Shown here piece after piece: positions 1 through 8,346 of a stretch of DNA of 42,000 bases (position 1 is its first letter; each line of letters begins with the position of its first letter). The translations under genes were made by a program, and so were the position numbers. Origin of the DNA: Lactobacillus delbrueckii (GTDB taxonomy: Bacteria; Bacillota; Bacilli; Lactobacillales; Lactobacillaceae); contig SFHY01000001.1 of the NCBI GenBank assembly GCA_004556255.1, positions 1 to 42,000 of the forward strand. The letters run 5' to 3'. The notes below the pieces were generated by a model. The model had not been told where the DNA came from, made no database searches, and saw only the letters and a list, made by a program, of their open reading frames with translations.

Positions 1-806
1 AGCTTGTAGTACTTTTCCCCGCCCAAGATAGCGTAGGCGTAAGCGTAAACCTTCTTGCCCTTCTTGTAACTGGTCTTGGTCTTCTTCAAGTCCTGGGTGT
101 AAACGGCAGCCGCGTTCTTCAAGGTGATGTAGCGGCCGTCAACGTTAGAAGCCTTGATGTACTTGCTTGCGGTCTTGGAAACCTTGTAGTACTTAGTAGT
201 GCCCCGGGTCAAAGTGCCGTAAGTAGTAACGGTCTTGCCGGCCTTGATTGACTTGTACTTGGTCTTGGCGCCGTCACGGTTGTAAACAGCTGAGTTCTTT
301 TGCACCTTCTTCTTAACAACTGCTGAAGTTTCAGTGACAGTTACAAAGGCTGAACTTGGCAAAGCGCTGAAGACAACGTCAGCACTGAACTTGGAGCCGT
401 TGACCGTGAAGGTAGCAGTCTTTGAGCTGGTTTGGTAAGCGCCGGCAGCAAAGGTGTAGGTTACGCTGCCGTCCTTGCCGGTGCTGGTCTTGGCCTTGGA
501 GCCGTTGATGGTCAAGTCGCTGTAGACCGGGCTGTCCTTGGCCAGGGTGAAGGACACTGAAGAAATCTTCTTGCTCTTGATCGTGACCTTAGCAGCGGCT
601 GCCGTCAAAAAGCTGGCTTCAGTTGAGTAAACCTTGCTGCCGCTGTCATAGAAGCTGGCGGCTACAGTATAGCTGCCATCCTTATATTCTTTGCTGGTCT
701 TGGTCTGAGTAGCTGCCTCTGCCGGAGCGGCTGCTTGCGGGATTACTGACAGGGTTGCGGTTGCCAGTGACAAGGCAGTCACGACAGACTTAGTTAATTT
801 TCTCAT
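1..806 (-). CDS. SLAP-domain cell-surface protein with NEAT-like domain, partial
   Basis: The frame opens at the ATG at 804-806, behind a good AGGAGG site, and stays open to the window edge, so 268 codons are visible and the C-terminus is missing. Residues 1-32 form a Sec signal peptide (basic MRKLTK, hydrophobic core, Ala-rich end). Residues 39-150 begin KEYKDGSYTV and have the strand pattern of a NEAT domain, the fold used for haem binding. I see no YxxxY haem-ligand pair in the last strand, so haem binding is doubtful. Residues about 165-223 form one SLAP repeat (AVYN, IKAGK, YYKVS, YIKASNV) and a second begins near 224. SLAP repeats attach proteins non-covalently to the cell wall in lactobacilli. 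SLAP assignment is strong; NEAT is moderate. The protein is probably exported and wall-bound; its ligand is unknown. Confidence 0.85.
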   Translation of the reverse strand, partial: MRKLTKSVVTALSLATATLSVIPQAAAPAEAATQTKTSKEYKDGSYTVAASFYDSGSKVYSTEASFLTAAAAKVTIKSKKISSVSFTLAKDSPVYSDLTINGSKAKTSTGKDGSVTYTFAAGAYQTSSKTATFTVNGSKFSADVVFSALPSSAFVTVTETSAVVKKKVQKNSAVYNRDGAKTKYKSIKAGKTVTTYGTLTRGTTKYYKVSKTASKYIKASNVDGRYITLKNAAAVYTQDLKKTKTSYKKGKKVYAYAYAILGGEKYYK

Positions 807-850
807 TTTGCCTCCTAAGAATTCATTAAATATTCTTTGCACACTAGTTT

Positions 851-879
851 ATTATCGCCCTTATTTAATTAAAAAACAA
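851..879 (-). promoter_or_regulatory. Sigma-A-type promoter for the SLAP-domain gene
   Basis: Read on the minus strand, -35 TTGTTT (874-879) and -10 GATAAT (851-856) are separated by 17 bases. The start codon lies about 45 bases downstream. Assigned by consensus only. Confidence 0.55.
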
Positions 880-918
880 TAGAGCGCTTACCAAAATCTA
901 GGTAAAAAGTGATATTAA

Positions 919-947
919 TTGAGCCAGCTGGCGAATGGTGCTAAAAT
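919..947 (+). promoter_or_regulatory. Sigma-A-type promoter for the small zinc-ribbon gene
   Basis: -35 TTGAGC (919-924), a 17-base spacer and -10 TAAAAT (942-947). The -10 is preceded by TG and one base, making an extended -10 box. Confidence 0.6.
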
Positions 948-1025
948 CAAGCTAGAAAGTGAATATTAAGATAAGATTTCAGTGATTTGCTGTTTTACTT
1001 CTAAAAAAAGTAAGGGGGCATGGCA

Positions 1026-1304
1026 ATGACTAAGAGTCAAGCCAATAAGGCTTACCGGCGCGCCCGCCGCAGCCGTCTGCTGGTTTGTCCGAGCGGCAAG
1101 CGGGCCTTTAAGACAAAGTTCGATGCCGATCTGTTTCTTTATAAAGAAGAAGTGACCGTTCACCTTCGCGAAATCAACCATGAGCACTGGCGGCCAATGC
1201 CGATTCGGGCTTACCGGTGTCCTTATTGCAAGAATTATCATGTAACCTCAATGCCGCTGGAGCGCTATGAGCAGCTGCACGGCAAAGAACGAGAGCGGAC
1301 CTGA
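1026..1304 (+). CDS. Small zinc-ribbon protein of phage/mobile-element type
   Basis: This 92-residue basic protein has no function I can name. The start at 1026 is preferred over the ATG at 1020 because AAGGGGG (1012-1018) is 7 bases from 1026 but only 1 base from 1020. It has an early Cys in LLVCPSGKRAF, an RAYRCPYC pair followed by KNYHVTS, and an Arg-rich N-terminus. A Cys-Pro-x-Gly-Lys start with a late CPYC-x-x-x-H pattern recalls small zinc-ribbon proteins common in phages and plasmids; that resemblance is from memory. It precedes the broken family B polymerase by 57 bases, but a terminator overlaps its stop codon, so the two are probably transcribed separately. Nucleic-acid binding is an inference. 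Confidence 0.7.
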   Translation: MTKSQANKAYRRARRSRLLVCPSGKRAFKTKFDADLFLYKEEVTVHLREINHEHWRPMPIRAYRCPYCKNYHVTSMPLERYEQLHGKERERT

Positions 1305-1318
1305 TGGCCCGCTTTTTT
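1294..1318 (+). terminator. Rho-independent terminator overlapping the zinc-ribbon gene stop
   Basis: AGCGGACC (1294-1301) pairs with GGCCCGCT (1306-1313) with one A-C mismatch, followed by a run of T. The TGA stop codon lies in the 4-base loop. Confidence 0.6.
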
Positions 1319-1327
1319 CTTGCTTTT

Positions 1328-1336
1328 TGCTAAAAT
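1328..1336 (+). promoter_or_regulatory. Extended -10 promoter element for the polymerase gene
   Basis: TG-C-TAAAAT lies 25 bases before the start codon. No good -35 hexamer is visible at the right distance, as is common for extended -10 promoters. Confidence 0.45.
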
Positions 1337-1360
1337 GTAAGTAAACGACTGGAGGAAAAA

Positions 1361-4228
1361 ATGAGCCGACTAAATTCTTATTTCTACGATATCGAATCTT
1401 TGACTAACGCCTTTACTCTGTCCTGCTACCGGCCAGACGACCAGCGGGTCGACATTTATTACATAGTTGATGACCCGGCCTTAAATGACGAAGACAGCCT
1501 GGACTTTAAGAAGGCAGCTGCCCAGCGGATCCGGGAGAAGAATCAGAACTTTACAGGGGAGATCTACTACTACAATCTCCGCGCAAGCCAGTCTTCCGCC
1601 CGTCTGGCCCAGACCTTTGGGGTCTCAGACGCCCAATATGTCAATGATCCCCAAGCCCCGTCCACTTTTCCAGGCCAGTTCCGCCCGGTCTGCGACACTG
1701 ACAAAGGCTACCAGGAAGAAGAAGCGCCCTACCTGATGGGCTACAATTCCAGCAACTACGACCTGACCATGCTGGCCTATTACTTTACCCGGGCCTGGCA
1801 GCCCGGTGAAAGCGGCAAGCGGGACCGCTTTTCAGCCGTGACGGCCAGGGAGATGCGGGACTTTAACGATGAACTCTTCAGCCGCTATATCGGCAACATG
1901 CGCCTGCGCCTTTGGCAGGACAAGACCATGGGCCTAGTTGCCAAAAATTTCCAGATGTCCGGCCGCCATATCGACGTCGCCCAGCTCAATGAGCGGCAAA
2001 GACGGGTCGGCCTCAAGCGCCTTTTGGGGATGCTGGGCTGGCAGATTCTGGAAAGTGACAAATTAAAGCCCGGCCAGGATTATTTGACCGGTCCCGAAGA
2101 ACTGGCAGATCTCATTGCCTACAATGTCTCTGACGTGGTTAACTTAAAGGAGCTTTTCTGCCATCCTTACTACCAGGGCCAGTTTATTTTGAAAAAGGGC
2201 CTCCTGGGTCAGTACCCGGACTTGATCTACCAAGAAGACGGGGACAGCTACCAGGCGAAAATTGGGTCAGCCTTTGTCAGAAAAGACCGCTTGACCATCG
2301 ATTCATCTTCTGCCAATTTTGCCCGCCGGACCATCTGCCCATACGGCCGCTTAAAAGACGACCGGGCTGTTTCCTTCTTGTATCCGGCGGCCAGCATAGC
2401 GGAAAAAACAGGTGAAAAGCAGAGAGACATCCTGGAAGAAAGCCGGGAATTTTTCTACAAGCTCTTTGCGGACGAAAAGTTACGGAAGAAGTTTGACCGG
2501 GTTTATGACTACTACAAGCAGTTTGCCGGCAAGAACTTCAATCCTTCAAAAGAATACCGGGAAGATTACGGCGACCAGGCCCTGCCGGTCAGCGACTTAA
2601 GCGAGGTCGAAAACGAAGACACCAACCTTTTCTACTACCAAAAAGACGACCAGCCGTCGACTTGCTACATTACTTTCTCCGTCGGCGGCCTGCATTGATC
2701 AGAATATAACCGTGACCTTTATTTAAAAGACCATGCCCTTTGGGAGAAAAAGCAGGGCGACCTGGCTTATGTGCAAAAGCTTTTCCCAGATCCTTTGGAC
2801 CTGCGCAAGGCCAGGGAAGTCACCCTGCCGGACGGCCGGGTGGAAAAGTACCAGACCTTCTTGACCGCCAAGGCAACGATCAAGCTGATGGAGCAGACTG
2901 ATCCGGCTGACCGGGGCCAGTTTTGGCGGGACTTTAGTCAAGATGAGCCAACCGTTTTCAAAAAACAGGGGAGCCGGGTCAGACTGGATGACCGCTATGC
3001 CTTCACTTCAAGCGACCTGACCAATCACGAAGACTTTACTTCCTACTATCCAAACATGCTCCGGCGCTTGAACGCTTTTTACAATGACCGCTTAGGCGAA
3101 GACCGGTATACGGCGATCTTCGAAAGAAAGCAGGAGCTTGACAAAAAGCGGACCGCCCCCCAATACAGCGACGAAGAGCGGCGGATGTTCAACATCGAAA
3201 GAGAAGGGACCAAGCTGATCTTAAACTCAGCTACTGGGGCAGCTGACCCAAGAGAAGGGCAGGTGCCGTCTTCTATCAGAATGAACAACCGGATCCGGTC
3301 CATGCGGATCATCGGCCAGCTCTTCACTTATATGATCGGCCAGGCCCAGACCTATGCCGGAGCCCGGATCGTGTCGACCAATACTGATGGTCTTTACTCA
3401 GTTTTGGACGCGGACTTAAACCGGAAGATTCTGGCTAAAGAAGCCGCTGAAATCGGGGTCGAGATCGTGCCCGAAGAACTCTACCTGGTTTCTAAAGACT
3501 CCAACAACCGCTTGGAAGCCAGTCCGGACTTGACCAAGGTTCTGTCCGCCTCAGGCAGCCTGGCCTGCCGGAAGGACACTAGCCCGACCAAGTCCCTGGC
3601 TCACCCGGCTATCATCGACTGGGCCCTCAGCCGCTACCTGCTGGAAAAAAGAACAGACCTGGCAGCGCCCTTTGACCGGGACCTGGGCCGGCAGATCCTG
3701 GCGGAAGCTGAGGAAGCCTTCCCAGACCCGGCCCACCGGCTCAGAATGTTCCAAAATGTTCTTTCAGCCAACCACAGCAGGGAGCGGGCCAACTGCATTT
3801 TTGGCCGGGGGGATGCCGGCCAGCTCTTGATCCTGCAGCGCTACAATCGGGTCTTTATCTATCAAGACGGCCTGCCGAAGACGGTCCACCTTTATTCCGC
3901 CGCGGCTAAAAAGCTGACCCCGGTCATGCTGAACAAGCGCAAGAGAAGCGGGGAAGCCGTGATCCAGCATGACCAAGAAGCCCTGTCCGTCCTTAAGGCT
4001 AACGGCCTGGGCAACTTGGCAAAAGGCCGGGAGGCTACGGTCCAGAAGATTCCTAATCTGTCACCTGACTGGTCCATGCACGTGGAAAACCGGGCCGTCA
4101 ACTTACTTGCAGCTGAAGAGCAGGAAGCAATTTTGCATTCGCTTGACTATGACAAGTACCTGGACCTGGTGGCCAGCGCTTATGAAAAGAACTGGCGGAA
4201 TTTGACTACATCCGGGCCAGTCTTATAA
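1361..4228 (+). pseudogene. Family B DNA polymerase with 3'-5' exonuclease, broken by an in-frame TGA
   Basis: One reading frame of 955 codons runs from the ATG at 1361 (RBS GGAGG) to the TAA at 4226-4228, interrupted only by TGA at 2696-2698 (codon 446). Before the stop, exonuclease motifs are intact: D10-I-E12 (Exo I), N129 to D134 (Exo II) and Y254-NVS-D258 (Exo III). After it, polymerase motifs are intact: motif A DFTSYYPN with D558, motif B KLILNSATG from K618, and motif C NTDG with D676. The first Asp of the usual DTD is Asn, but the second is kept. The stop falls in GGLH-stop-SEYN, where I expect Gly, so GGA to TGA is the simplest cause. No RBS supports restart at the GTG at 2771. The polymerase resembles phage enzymes. 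Recent inactivation, a sequencing error or readthrough are all possible. Confidence 0.8.
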
Positions 4229-4229
4229 A
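4202..4229 (+). promoter_or_regulatory. Promoter for pyrR, overlapping the polymerase 3' end
   Basis: -35 TTGACT (4202-4207), 16 bases, then -10 TATAAA (4224-4229), lying across the stop codon of the broken polymerase gene. pyrR starts 88 bases downstream. Confidence 0.6.
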
Positions 4230-4317
4230 ATGGTTAGCGATGCTTTTTTACCAGAATAAAAAATAGAAACAGAAAAAACAATAGAATAGAAAAAACTACC
4301 ATACGGAGAGAAGAAAA

Positions 4318-4848
4318 ATGAGTAAACAAATCATGGATGAAGCGGGGATCCGCCGGGCTCTGACCAGAATGAGCTACGAAATCGTGGAAAGAAACCAGGG
4401 GACCGAAAACCTGGTCTTAATCGGGATCAAGACCCGGGGCTGGTACCTGGCCCAGAGAATCGGCGACCGTCTGGCCAAGATTGAAGGCAGCCAGCTGCCA
4501 GTCTTGTCCTTGGACATCTCCGCCTACCGGGACGACCTCAGTCAGGAGGAAAAGGCCAAGGCCATTGCCAGCTTCGACACTTCCTTTGACTTGACTGGCA
4601 AGACGGTCATCTTGGTTGACGACGTCCTTTATACCGGCCGGACCATCCGGGCAGCCCTTGACGCGATTATGGACCAGGGCCGGCCAGCCAAGATTGCCTT
4701 GGCTGTTTTGATCGACCGGGGCCACCGGGAACTGCCGATCCGGCCGGACTTTATCGGCAAGAACATCCCAACCGCGGCCAGCGAAGACGTACAGGTCCAG
4801 GTCAGCGAAATCGACGGCGAAGATGCCGTAAAGATCAGCGAGGCATAA
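4318..4848 (+). CDS. pyrR: Bifunctional pyrimidine regulator / uracil phosphoribosyltransferase PyrR
   Basis: PyrR binds pyr leader mRNA in response to UMP or UTP to promote termination, and has weak uracil phosphoribosyltransferase activity. The 176-residue length is normal. The PRPP-binding loop is clear in VILVDDVLYTGRTIRAA (about residues 97-113), and the GIKTRGWYLAQR segment (about 37-48) is typical of the family. The start follows GGAGAGAAG at good spacing. Here pyrR is not beside pyrimidine biosynthesis genes; it leads a small cluster with an RsmC-like methyltransferase (1-base gap) and tadA. No PyrR-type attenuator is visible in its own leader, so its targets must lie elsewhere. Confidence 0.93.
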   Translation: MSKQIMDEAGIRRALTRMSYEIVERNQGTENLVLIGIKTRGWYLAQRIGDRLAKIEGSQLPVLSLDISAYRDDLSQEEKAKAIASFDTSFDLTGKTVILVDDVLYTGRTIRAALDAIMDQGRPAKIALAVLIDRGHRELPIRPDFIGKNIPTAASEDVQVQVSEIDGEDAVKISEA

Positions 4849-4849
4849 G

Positions 4850-5452
4850 ATGGCTGAACAATACTTTACTGAAAATCCCACGGTTGACCATGATGAGCAC
4901 CAGGTCAACTACCACCTTAACGGCATCAACTTAAACCTGACCACGGATGCCGGCGTTTTTTCCAAAAACCGGGTCGACTACGGCAGCGGGGTCTTGATTG
5001 AGCAGATGATGGAGCAGGATTTGCCAGGCGGCAATATTCTGGATGTCGGCTGCGGCTACGGCCCGATTGGCCTTTTCGCCGCTAAAAAGTGGCCAGACCG
5101 CCAGGTCGACATGGTTGACGTCAACGAACGGGCCATGGACCTGGCCAGAAGAAACGCAGCGGCCAATGGGGCAGGCAACGTCAATATTTTTGCCTCAGAC
5201 CGCTACCAGGCAGTTACCGGCCAATATGCCATGATCGTGACCAACCCGCCGATCCGGGCCGGCAAGGCTATCTGGTCCAGCATTTTGGCTGAAGCTAAGG
5301 ACCACTTAACTGATGGCGGGATTTTACTGGTCGTCATCCAGAAAAAGCAGGGGGCACCAAGCGCCAAGAAATTGATGGCAGCCAGTCTTGGCAACTGCGA
5401 AATCTTGACCCGGGACAAGGGCTACTACATTTTAAAGAGCGTGAAGAAATAA
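4850..5452 (+). CDS. Class I SAM-dependent methyltransferase, RsmC-like (YbxB type)
   Basis: A 200-residue methyltransferase of the small RsmC-like family that modifies guanine in 16S rRNA. The SAM-binding loop is LDVGCGYGPIG (about residues 64-74), followed by an acidic MVDVNERA strand end, and the substrate motif is NPPI (about 129-132). The long form of RsmC carries an extra N-terminal domain that is absent here, as is usual in Firmicutes. The gene starts 1 base after the pyrR stop, with its Shine-Dalgarno inside pyrR, so translational coupling is likely. The exact target base is not shown by the sequence. Confidence 0.85.
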   Translation: MAEQYFTENPTVDHDEHQVNYHLNGINLNLTTDAGVFSKNRVDYGSGVLIEQMMEQDLPGGNILDVGCGYGPIGLFAAKKWPDRQVDMVDVNERAMDLARRNAAANGAGNVNIFASDRYQAVTGQYAMIVTNPPIRAGKAIWSSILAEAKDHLTDGGILLVVIQKKQGAPSAKKLMAASLGNCEILTRDKGYYILKSVKK

Positions 5453-5961
5453 TGTATTCAAGCGAAGAAAAAAAGACCTACATGGAGGCCGCCTTTGCGG
5501 AAGCGGAAAAGGCCCGCCGGCAAGACGAGGTCCCCATCGGGGCCGTTGTTGTGGGGCCAGACGGGCAGATTATCGGCCGGGGCTACAACCGGCGGGAGCT
5601 GGATGAAGACGGGACGGCCCATGCTGAAATCCTGGCCATTAAGGAGGCCTGTCAAAAGCTTGACTCCTGGCGCTTAATCGATTGCAGCCTGTTTGTTACC
5701 CTGGAGCCTTGCGCCATGTGCGCCGGGGCCATTATCAACTCCCGGATCAAGGAAGTCTACTTTGCGGCCATGGACCCCAAAGCTGGCGCTGCCGGCAGCG
5801 TGGTCGACCTCTTCAGCGTGGAAAAATTCAACCACCATCCCAAGGTCATCCGGGGCCTTTACAAAGAGCAAGGGGCCCAGCTTTTGAAAGATTTCTTCCG
5901 GGAAATCCGCCGCAAGCAAAAATTAGCAAAAAAAGCCCAGGAAAATTGCCAAAAGGATTAG
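5452..5961 (+). CDS. tadA: tRNA adenosine(34) deaminase TadA
   Basis: TadA converts A34 of tRNA-Arg(ACG) to inosine, allowing one tRNA to read CGU, CGC and CGA. The zinc and catalytic site is complete: HAE (H53-A-E55, the proton shuttle) and PCAMC (about residues 84-88). The 169 residues match the family. Its ATG shares one base with the preceding stop (TAATG), so it is translationally coupled to the methyltransferase. The 3' end overlaps the promoter of the SRP RNA gene. Confidence 0.93.
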   Translation: MYSSEEKKTYMEAAFAEAEKARRQDEVPIGAVVVGPDGQIIGRGYNRRELDEDGTAHAEILAIKEACQKLDSWRLIDCSLFVTLEPCAMCAGAIINSRIKEVYFAAMDPKAGAAGSVVDLFSVEKFNHHPKVIRGLYKEQGAQLLKDFFREIRRKQKLAKKAQENCQKD

Positions 5962-5974
5962 TTTAGGTTACAAT
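5946..5974 (+). promoter_or_regulatory. Promoter of the SRP RNA gene, embedded in the tadA 3' end
   Basis: -35 TTGCCA (5946-5951), exactly 17 bases, -10 TACAAT (5969-5974). The predicted start near 5981 matches the 5' end of the RNA. The -35 lies inside the last tadA codons. Confidence 0.7.
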
Positions 5975-5978
5975 ATTT

Positions 5979-6056
5979 GTTGGGCAATGTTCGACCTCCG
6001 AAGCGTGTCAGGACCGGAAGGTAGCAGCACTAAGGTCGCTTGGGCATGTGCCCTTT
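5979..6056 (+). ncRNA. ffs: Signal recognition particle RNA, small bacterial type
   Basis: The domain IV hairpin that binds Ffh is unmistakable: GTGTCAGGACCGGAAGG (6005-6021) followed by TAGCAGCAC, with the GGAA tetraloop and the asymmetric AGCA side. The ends close with GGGCA (5982-5986) pairing TGCCC (6049-6053). The short form without an Alu domain is usual in lactobacilli. The RNA works with Ffh and FtsY to target nascent membrane proteins. Exact ends are estimated to within about 5 bases. Confidence 0.92.
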
Positions 6057-6072
6057 ATTTAGCAATTAACAG

Positions 6073-6103
6073 GCTCTTAGCTCTTCGGGGCTAGGAGCTT
6101 TTT
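6073..6103 (+). terminator. Terminator of the SRP RNA gene
   Basis: GCTCTTAGC (6073-6081) pairs with GCTAGGAGC (6090-6098, one G-T wobble), followed by five T. It lies between the SRP RNA and dnaX. Confidence 0.8.
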
Positions 6104-6120
6104 CATTACGGGGAGAATGT

Positions 6121-7944
6121 ATGGCTTATCAAGCTTTGTATCGCAAATGGCGCCCGCGCACCTTTGATGATGTGGTCGGGCAGGAAGCCATTACCGATAC
6201 CCTCAAGAATTCACTTATCCGGGGCAAGGTCTCGCATGCCTTTCTTTTTGCCGGCCCGCGGGGGACGGGGAAGACCTCATGCGCCAAGATTTTTGCCAAG
6301 GCCTTGAACTGTTTAAACCTGCAAGAGGGCGAACCTTGCAATGAGTGCAGCAACTGCCTGGCCGCCGACCAGGGGGCAATGCCGGACATTATTGAAATGG
6401 ACGCGGCCTCAAACAACAGCGTTGACGAAATCCGCGACCTTTTAGACAAGGTTCACTACGCTCCAACTGAAGGCAAGTACAAGGTTTACATCATCGACGA
6501 AGTTCACATGCTGTCGATTTCAGCCTTCAATGCCCTTTTGAAGACTTTGGAAGAACCGCCGGCCAGCGTCGTCTTTATTTTGGCGACGACTGAACTGCAG
6601 AAGGTGCCAGCCACCATCATTTCCAGAACCCAGCGCTACAACTTCAAGCGCTTCTCAAATGAGGCTATGGTCCAGCGGATGGAATACATCCTGGGCCAGG
6701 AAGGGGTCGAATATGAGGACAAGGCCTTAAAGGTCATCGCCCAAGTCGCTGACGGGGGGATGCGGGATGCCTTGAGTATTTTGGACCAGCTCCTTTCTTT
6801 TGAAAAAAGCAGTGTCCGTTACGAGGACGCCCTGGAAGTCACCGGTTTCGCTGCCCAGGAGCAAGTCGAAAATCTTCTTTTGGCCCTCTTCAACGGGGAC
6901 AGCCAGACGGCCCTGGATTTGGCTAAGTCTGCCATCCAGGACGGGGCCAGCGCCCAAAACATCTTAAATGAAATTATCAGCTTGACCGTCCAGGCCATGC
7001 TTTTTACCAAAACCGGGCAGGGGGAATTCCTAACGGATGACTTTGCCCAGGAAATTGCCCAGCAAGGCCCGGACCACTTCAGCCAGATCATTGACCAGGC
7101 TAATGACGCCCTGGGCAGCCTCCGCTTTACCAACCAGCAGCAGATTCCCTTGGAAGTCTTTTTAGTCCAGGCCGGCCAGAAGCGGCAAAACAGCCAAGCA
7201 GTCCCGCAAGTTGCTTCCGCGGCCAGCAACCCGGCCTTAGAGCGGCAGGTCAAGGTCTTGAAAGAACAAGTCCACCAGCTGACCCAGCAGGTTCAGCAGC
7301 TGAGTCAGCGGCCAAGCCAGACCTTCAGCCCCCGCCATGTCTTCCAGCTCAACCAGCAGCTTTACACGCAAAAGGGCGGGGCAACCGAAGTGGCTCAGCA
7401 GGCGGCGGAAAAGCAGCAGCAAGCTGAAAGCCTGCAGGCGGAGATCACCAGTAGCAAAGAAGAGATCTACGCCGTCTTAAGCCAGGCCACCAAGCCCGGC
7501 TTAGCTGAAGCCCGCAACCTCTGGGACCGGGACTTGCCAAGTATGCTGGAAGAGCCAGCCAAGACGGTCTTGGGCTTCCTGCAGCCGATCGCGGCCAGCG
7601 ACCGGGCGGTTCTTTTGTCCAGCCAGTCCCGGGCCTGGCAGCTGGCTACAAATCCTCAGGAATTTTTAGCAACTCTCAAAGCTGACCTGGAGCAATTGAC
7701 CAAGGAGAGCTGGACCATCGCTATCGTTGACGAAAAAGCCTGGCCAAAGATCCGCCAGGCCTTCATCAAAGAACATGCCAGTCAGCTCCGGGCCAAGGCC
7801 CAGCCAGCAGAAGCCCAGCCGGCAGAAGAAGCAGCTCCTGAGCCGCCTTTGCCGGACCAGGCGCCGCCGGAAGAAGCGGCAGATGATGCGATCGTGACCA
7901 AGGCAGAAGAGCTTTTCGGCCCTTTGGCCCAGGTCAAGGACTAA
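6121..7944 (+). CDS. dnaX: DNA polymerase III subunit gamma/tau
   Basis: DnaX is the ATPase core of the clamp loader that places the beta clamp on primed DNA and links it to the polymerase and helicase. AAA+ features are intact: Walker A GPRGTGKT (residues 45-52), four zinc cysteines (C64, C73, C76, C79) and Walker B VYIIDEVH (122-129). A Gln-rich coiled coil covers about 375-400, and the acidic, Pro/Ala-rich tail from about 560 ends the tau-specific part. At 607 residues it is of ordinary Firmicutes length. RBS GGGGAG precedes the ATG. I saw no slippery A-run that would produce a separate gamma form. It leads the dnaX-ybaB-recR-yaaL group. Confidence 0.96.
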   Translation: MAYQALYRKWRPRTFDDVVGQEAITDTLKNSLIRGKVSHAFLFAGPRGTGKTSCAKIFAKALNCLNLQEGEPCNECSNCLAADQGAMPDIIEMDAASNNSVDEIRDLLDKVHYAPTEGKYKVYIIDEVHMLSISAFNALLKTLEEPPASVVFILATTELQKVPATIISRTQRYNFKRFSNEAMVQRMEYILGQEGVEYEDKALKVIAQVADGGMRDALSILDQLLSFEKSSVRYEDALEVTGFAAQEQVENLLLALFNGDSQTALDLAKSAIQDGASAQNILNEIISLTVQAMLFTKTGQGEFLTDDFAQEIAQQGPDHFSQIIDQANDALGSLRFTNQQQIPLEVFLVQAGQKRQNSQAVPQVASAASNPALERQVKVLKEQVHQLTQQVQQLSQRPSQTFSPRHVFQLNQQLYTQKGGATEVAQQAAEKQQQAESLQAEITSSKEEIYAVLSQATKPGLAEARNLWDRDLPSMLEEPAKTVLGFLQPIAASDRAVLLSSQSRAWQLATNPQEFLATLKADLEQLTKESWTIAIVDEKAWPKIRQAFIKEHASQLRAKAQPAEAQPAEEAAPEPPLPDQAPPEEAADDAIVTKAEELFGPLAQVKD

Positions 7945-8015
7945 TATTCGCCAAAAACCTTTTTTCGCGTTAAAATTAAGCAGATAAAAACGAAATAGTA
8001 AAAGGAGATTTTTTC

Positions 8016-8345
8016 ATGAGCAAGAGACCAGCTTTCCCAGGAATGGGCGGCATGAACATGCAGCAGATGATGAAGCAAGCCAAGAAGCTGCAGGAACAAA
8101 TGGCCCAGGAACAGGAAAACATCACGACCCAGGAATTCACCGGCAAGGCAGCTGACGACATGGTAGTGGCCACTTTTACCGGCGACCGGACTTTAAAGAG
8201 CTTGTCCATCAAGCCGGAAGCCATTGACCCGGATGACCCGGACATGCTGGAAGACCTGGTTATCGATGCCGTCAACAAGGGCTTGAAGCAGATCGACCAG
8301 GCTACCCAGCAGAGCCTGGGCAAGTACACGAAAGGCCTGATGTAA
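8016..8345 (+). CDS. YbaB/EbfC family nucleoid-associated protein
   Basis: A 109-residue member of the YbaB/EbfC family, which forms dimers that bind DNA and is encoded between dnaX and recR in most bacteria. The Met-rich N-terminus (GMGGMNMQQMMKQAKKLQEQM), the GDRTLKSLSIKPEAIDP segment and the helical C-terminus are all typical. RBS AAGGAG precedes the ATG. Its role in recombination or nucleoid organisation is known only in outline for the family. Confidence 0.92.
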   Translation: MSKRPAFPGMGGMNMQQMMKQAKKLQEQMAQEQENITTQEFTGKAADDMVVATFTGDRTLKSLSIKPEAIDPDDPDMLEDLVIDAVNKGLKQIDQATQQSLGKYTKGLM

Positions 8346-8346
8346 T

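Noticed and set aside
2771..4228. The second half of the polymerase as an independent gene
   Set aside because: It would start at a GTG with no Shine-Dalgarno, in the same frame as the upstream half, and polymerase residues continue between the TGA and that GTG.
4229..4317. A terminator between the polymerase and pyrR
   Set aside because: AGC-GAT-GCT before the T-run at 4236-4247 would have a 3-bp stem, too weak to call.
6121..7944. Programmed frameshift in dnaX giving a gamma subunit
   Set aside because: I found no A-rich slippery heptamer with a downstream hairpin in the expected middle part of the gene.
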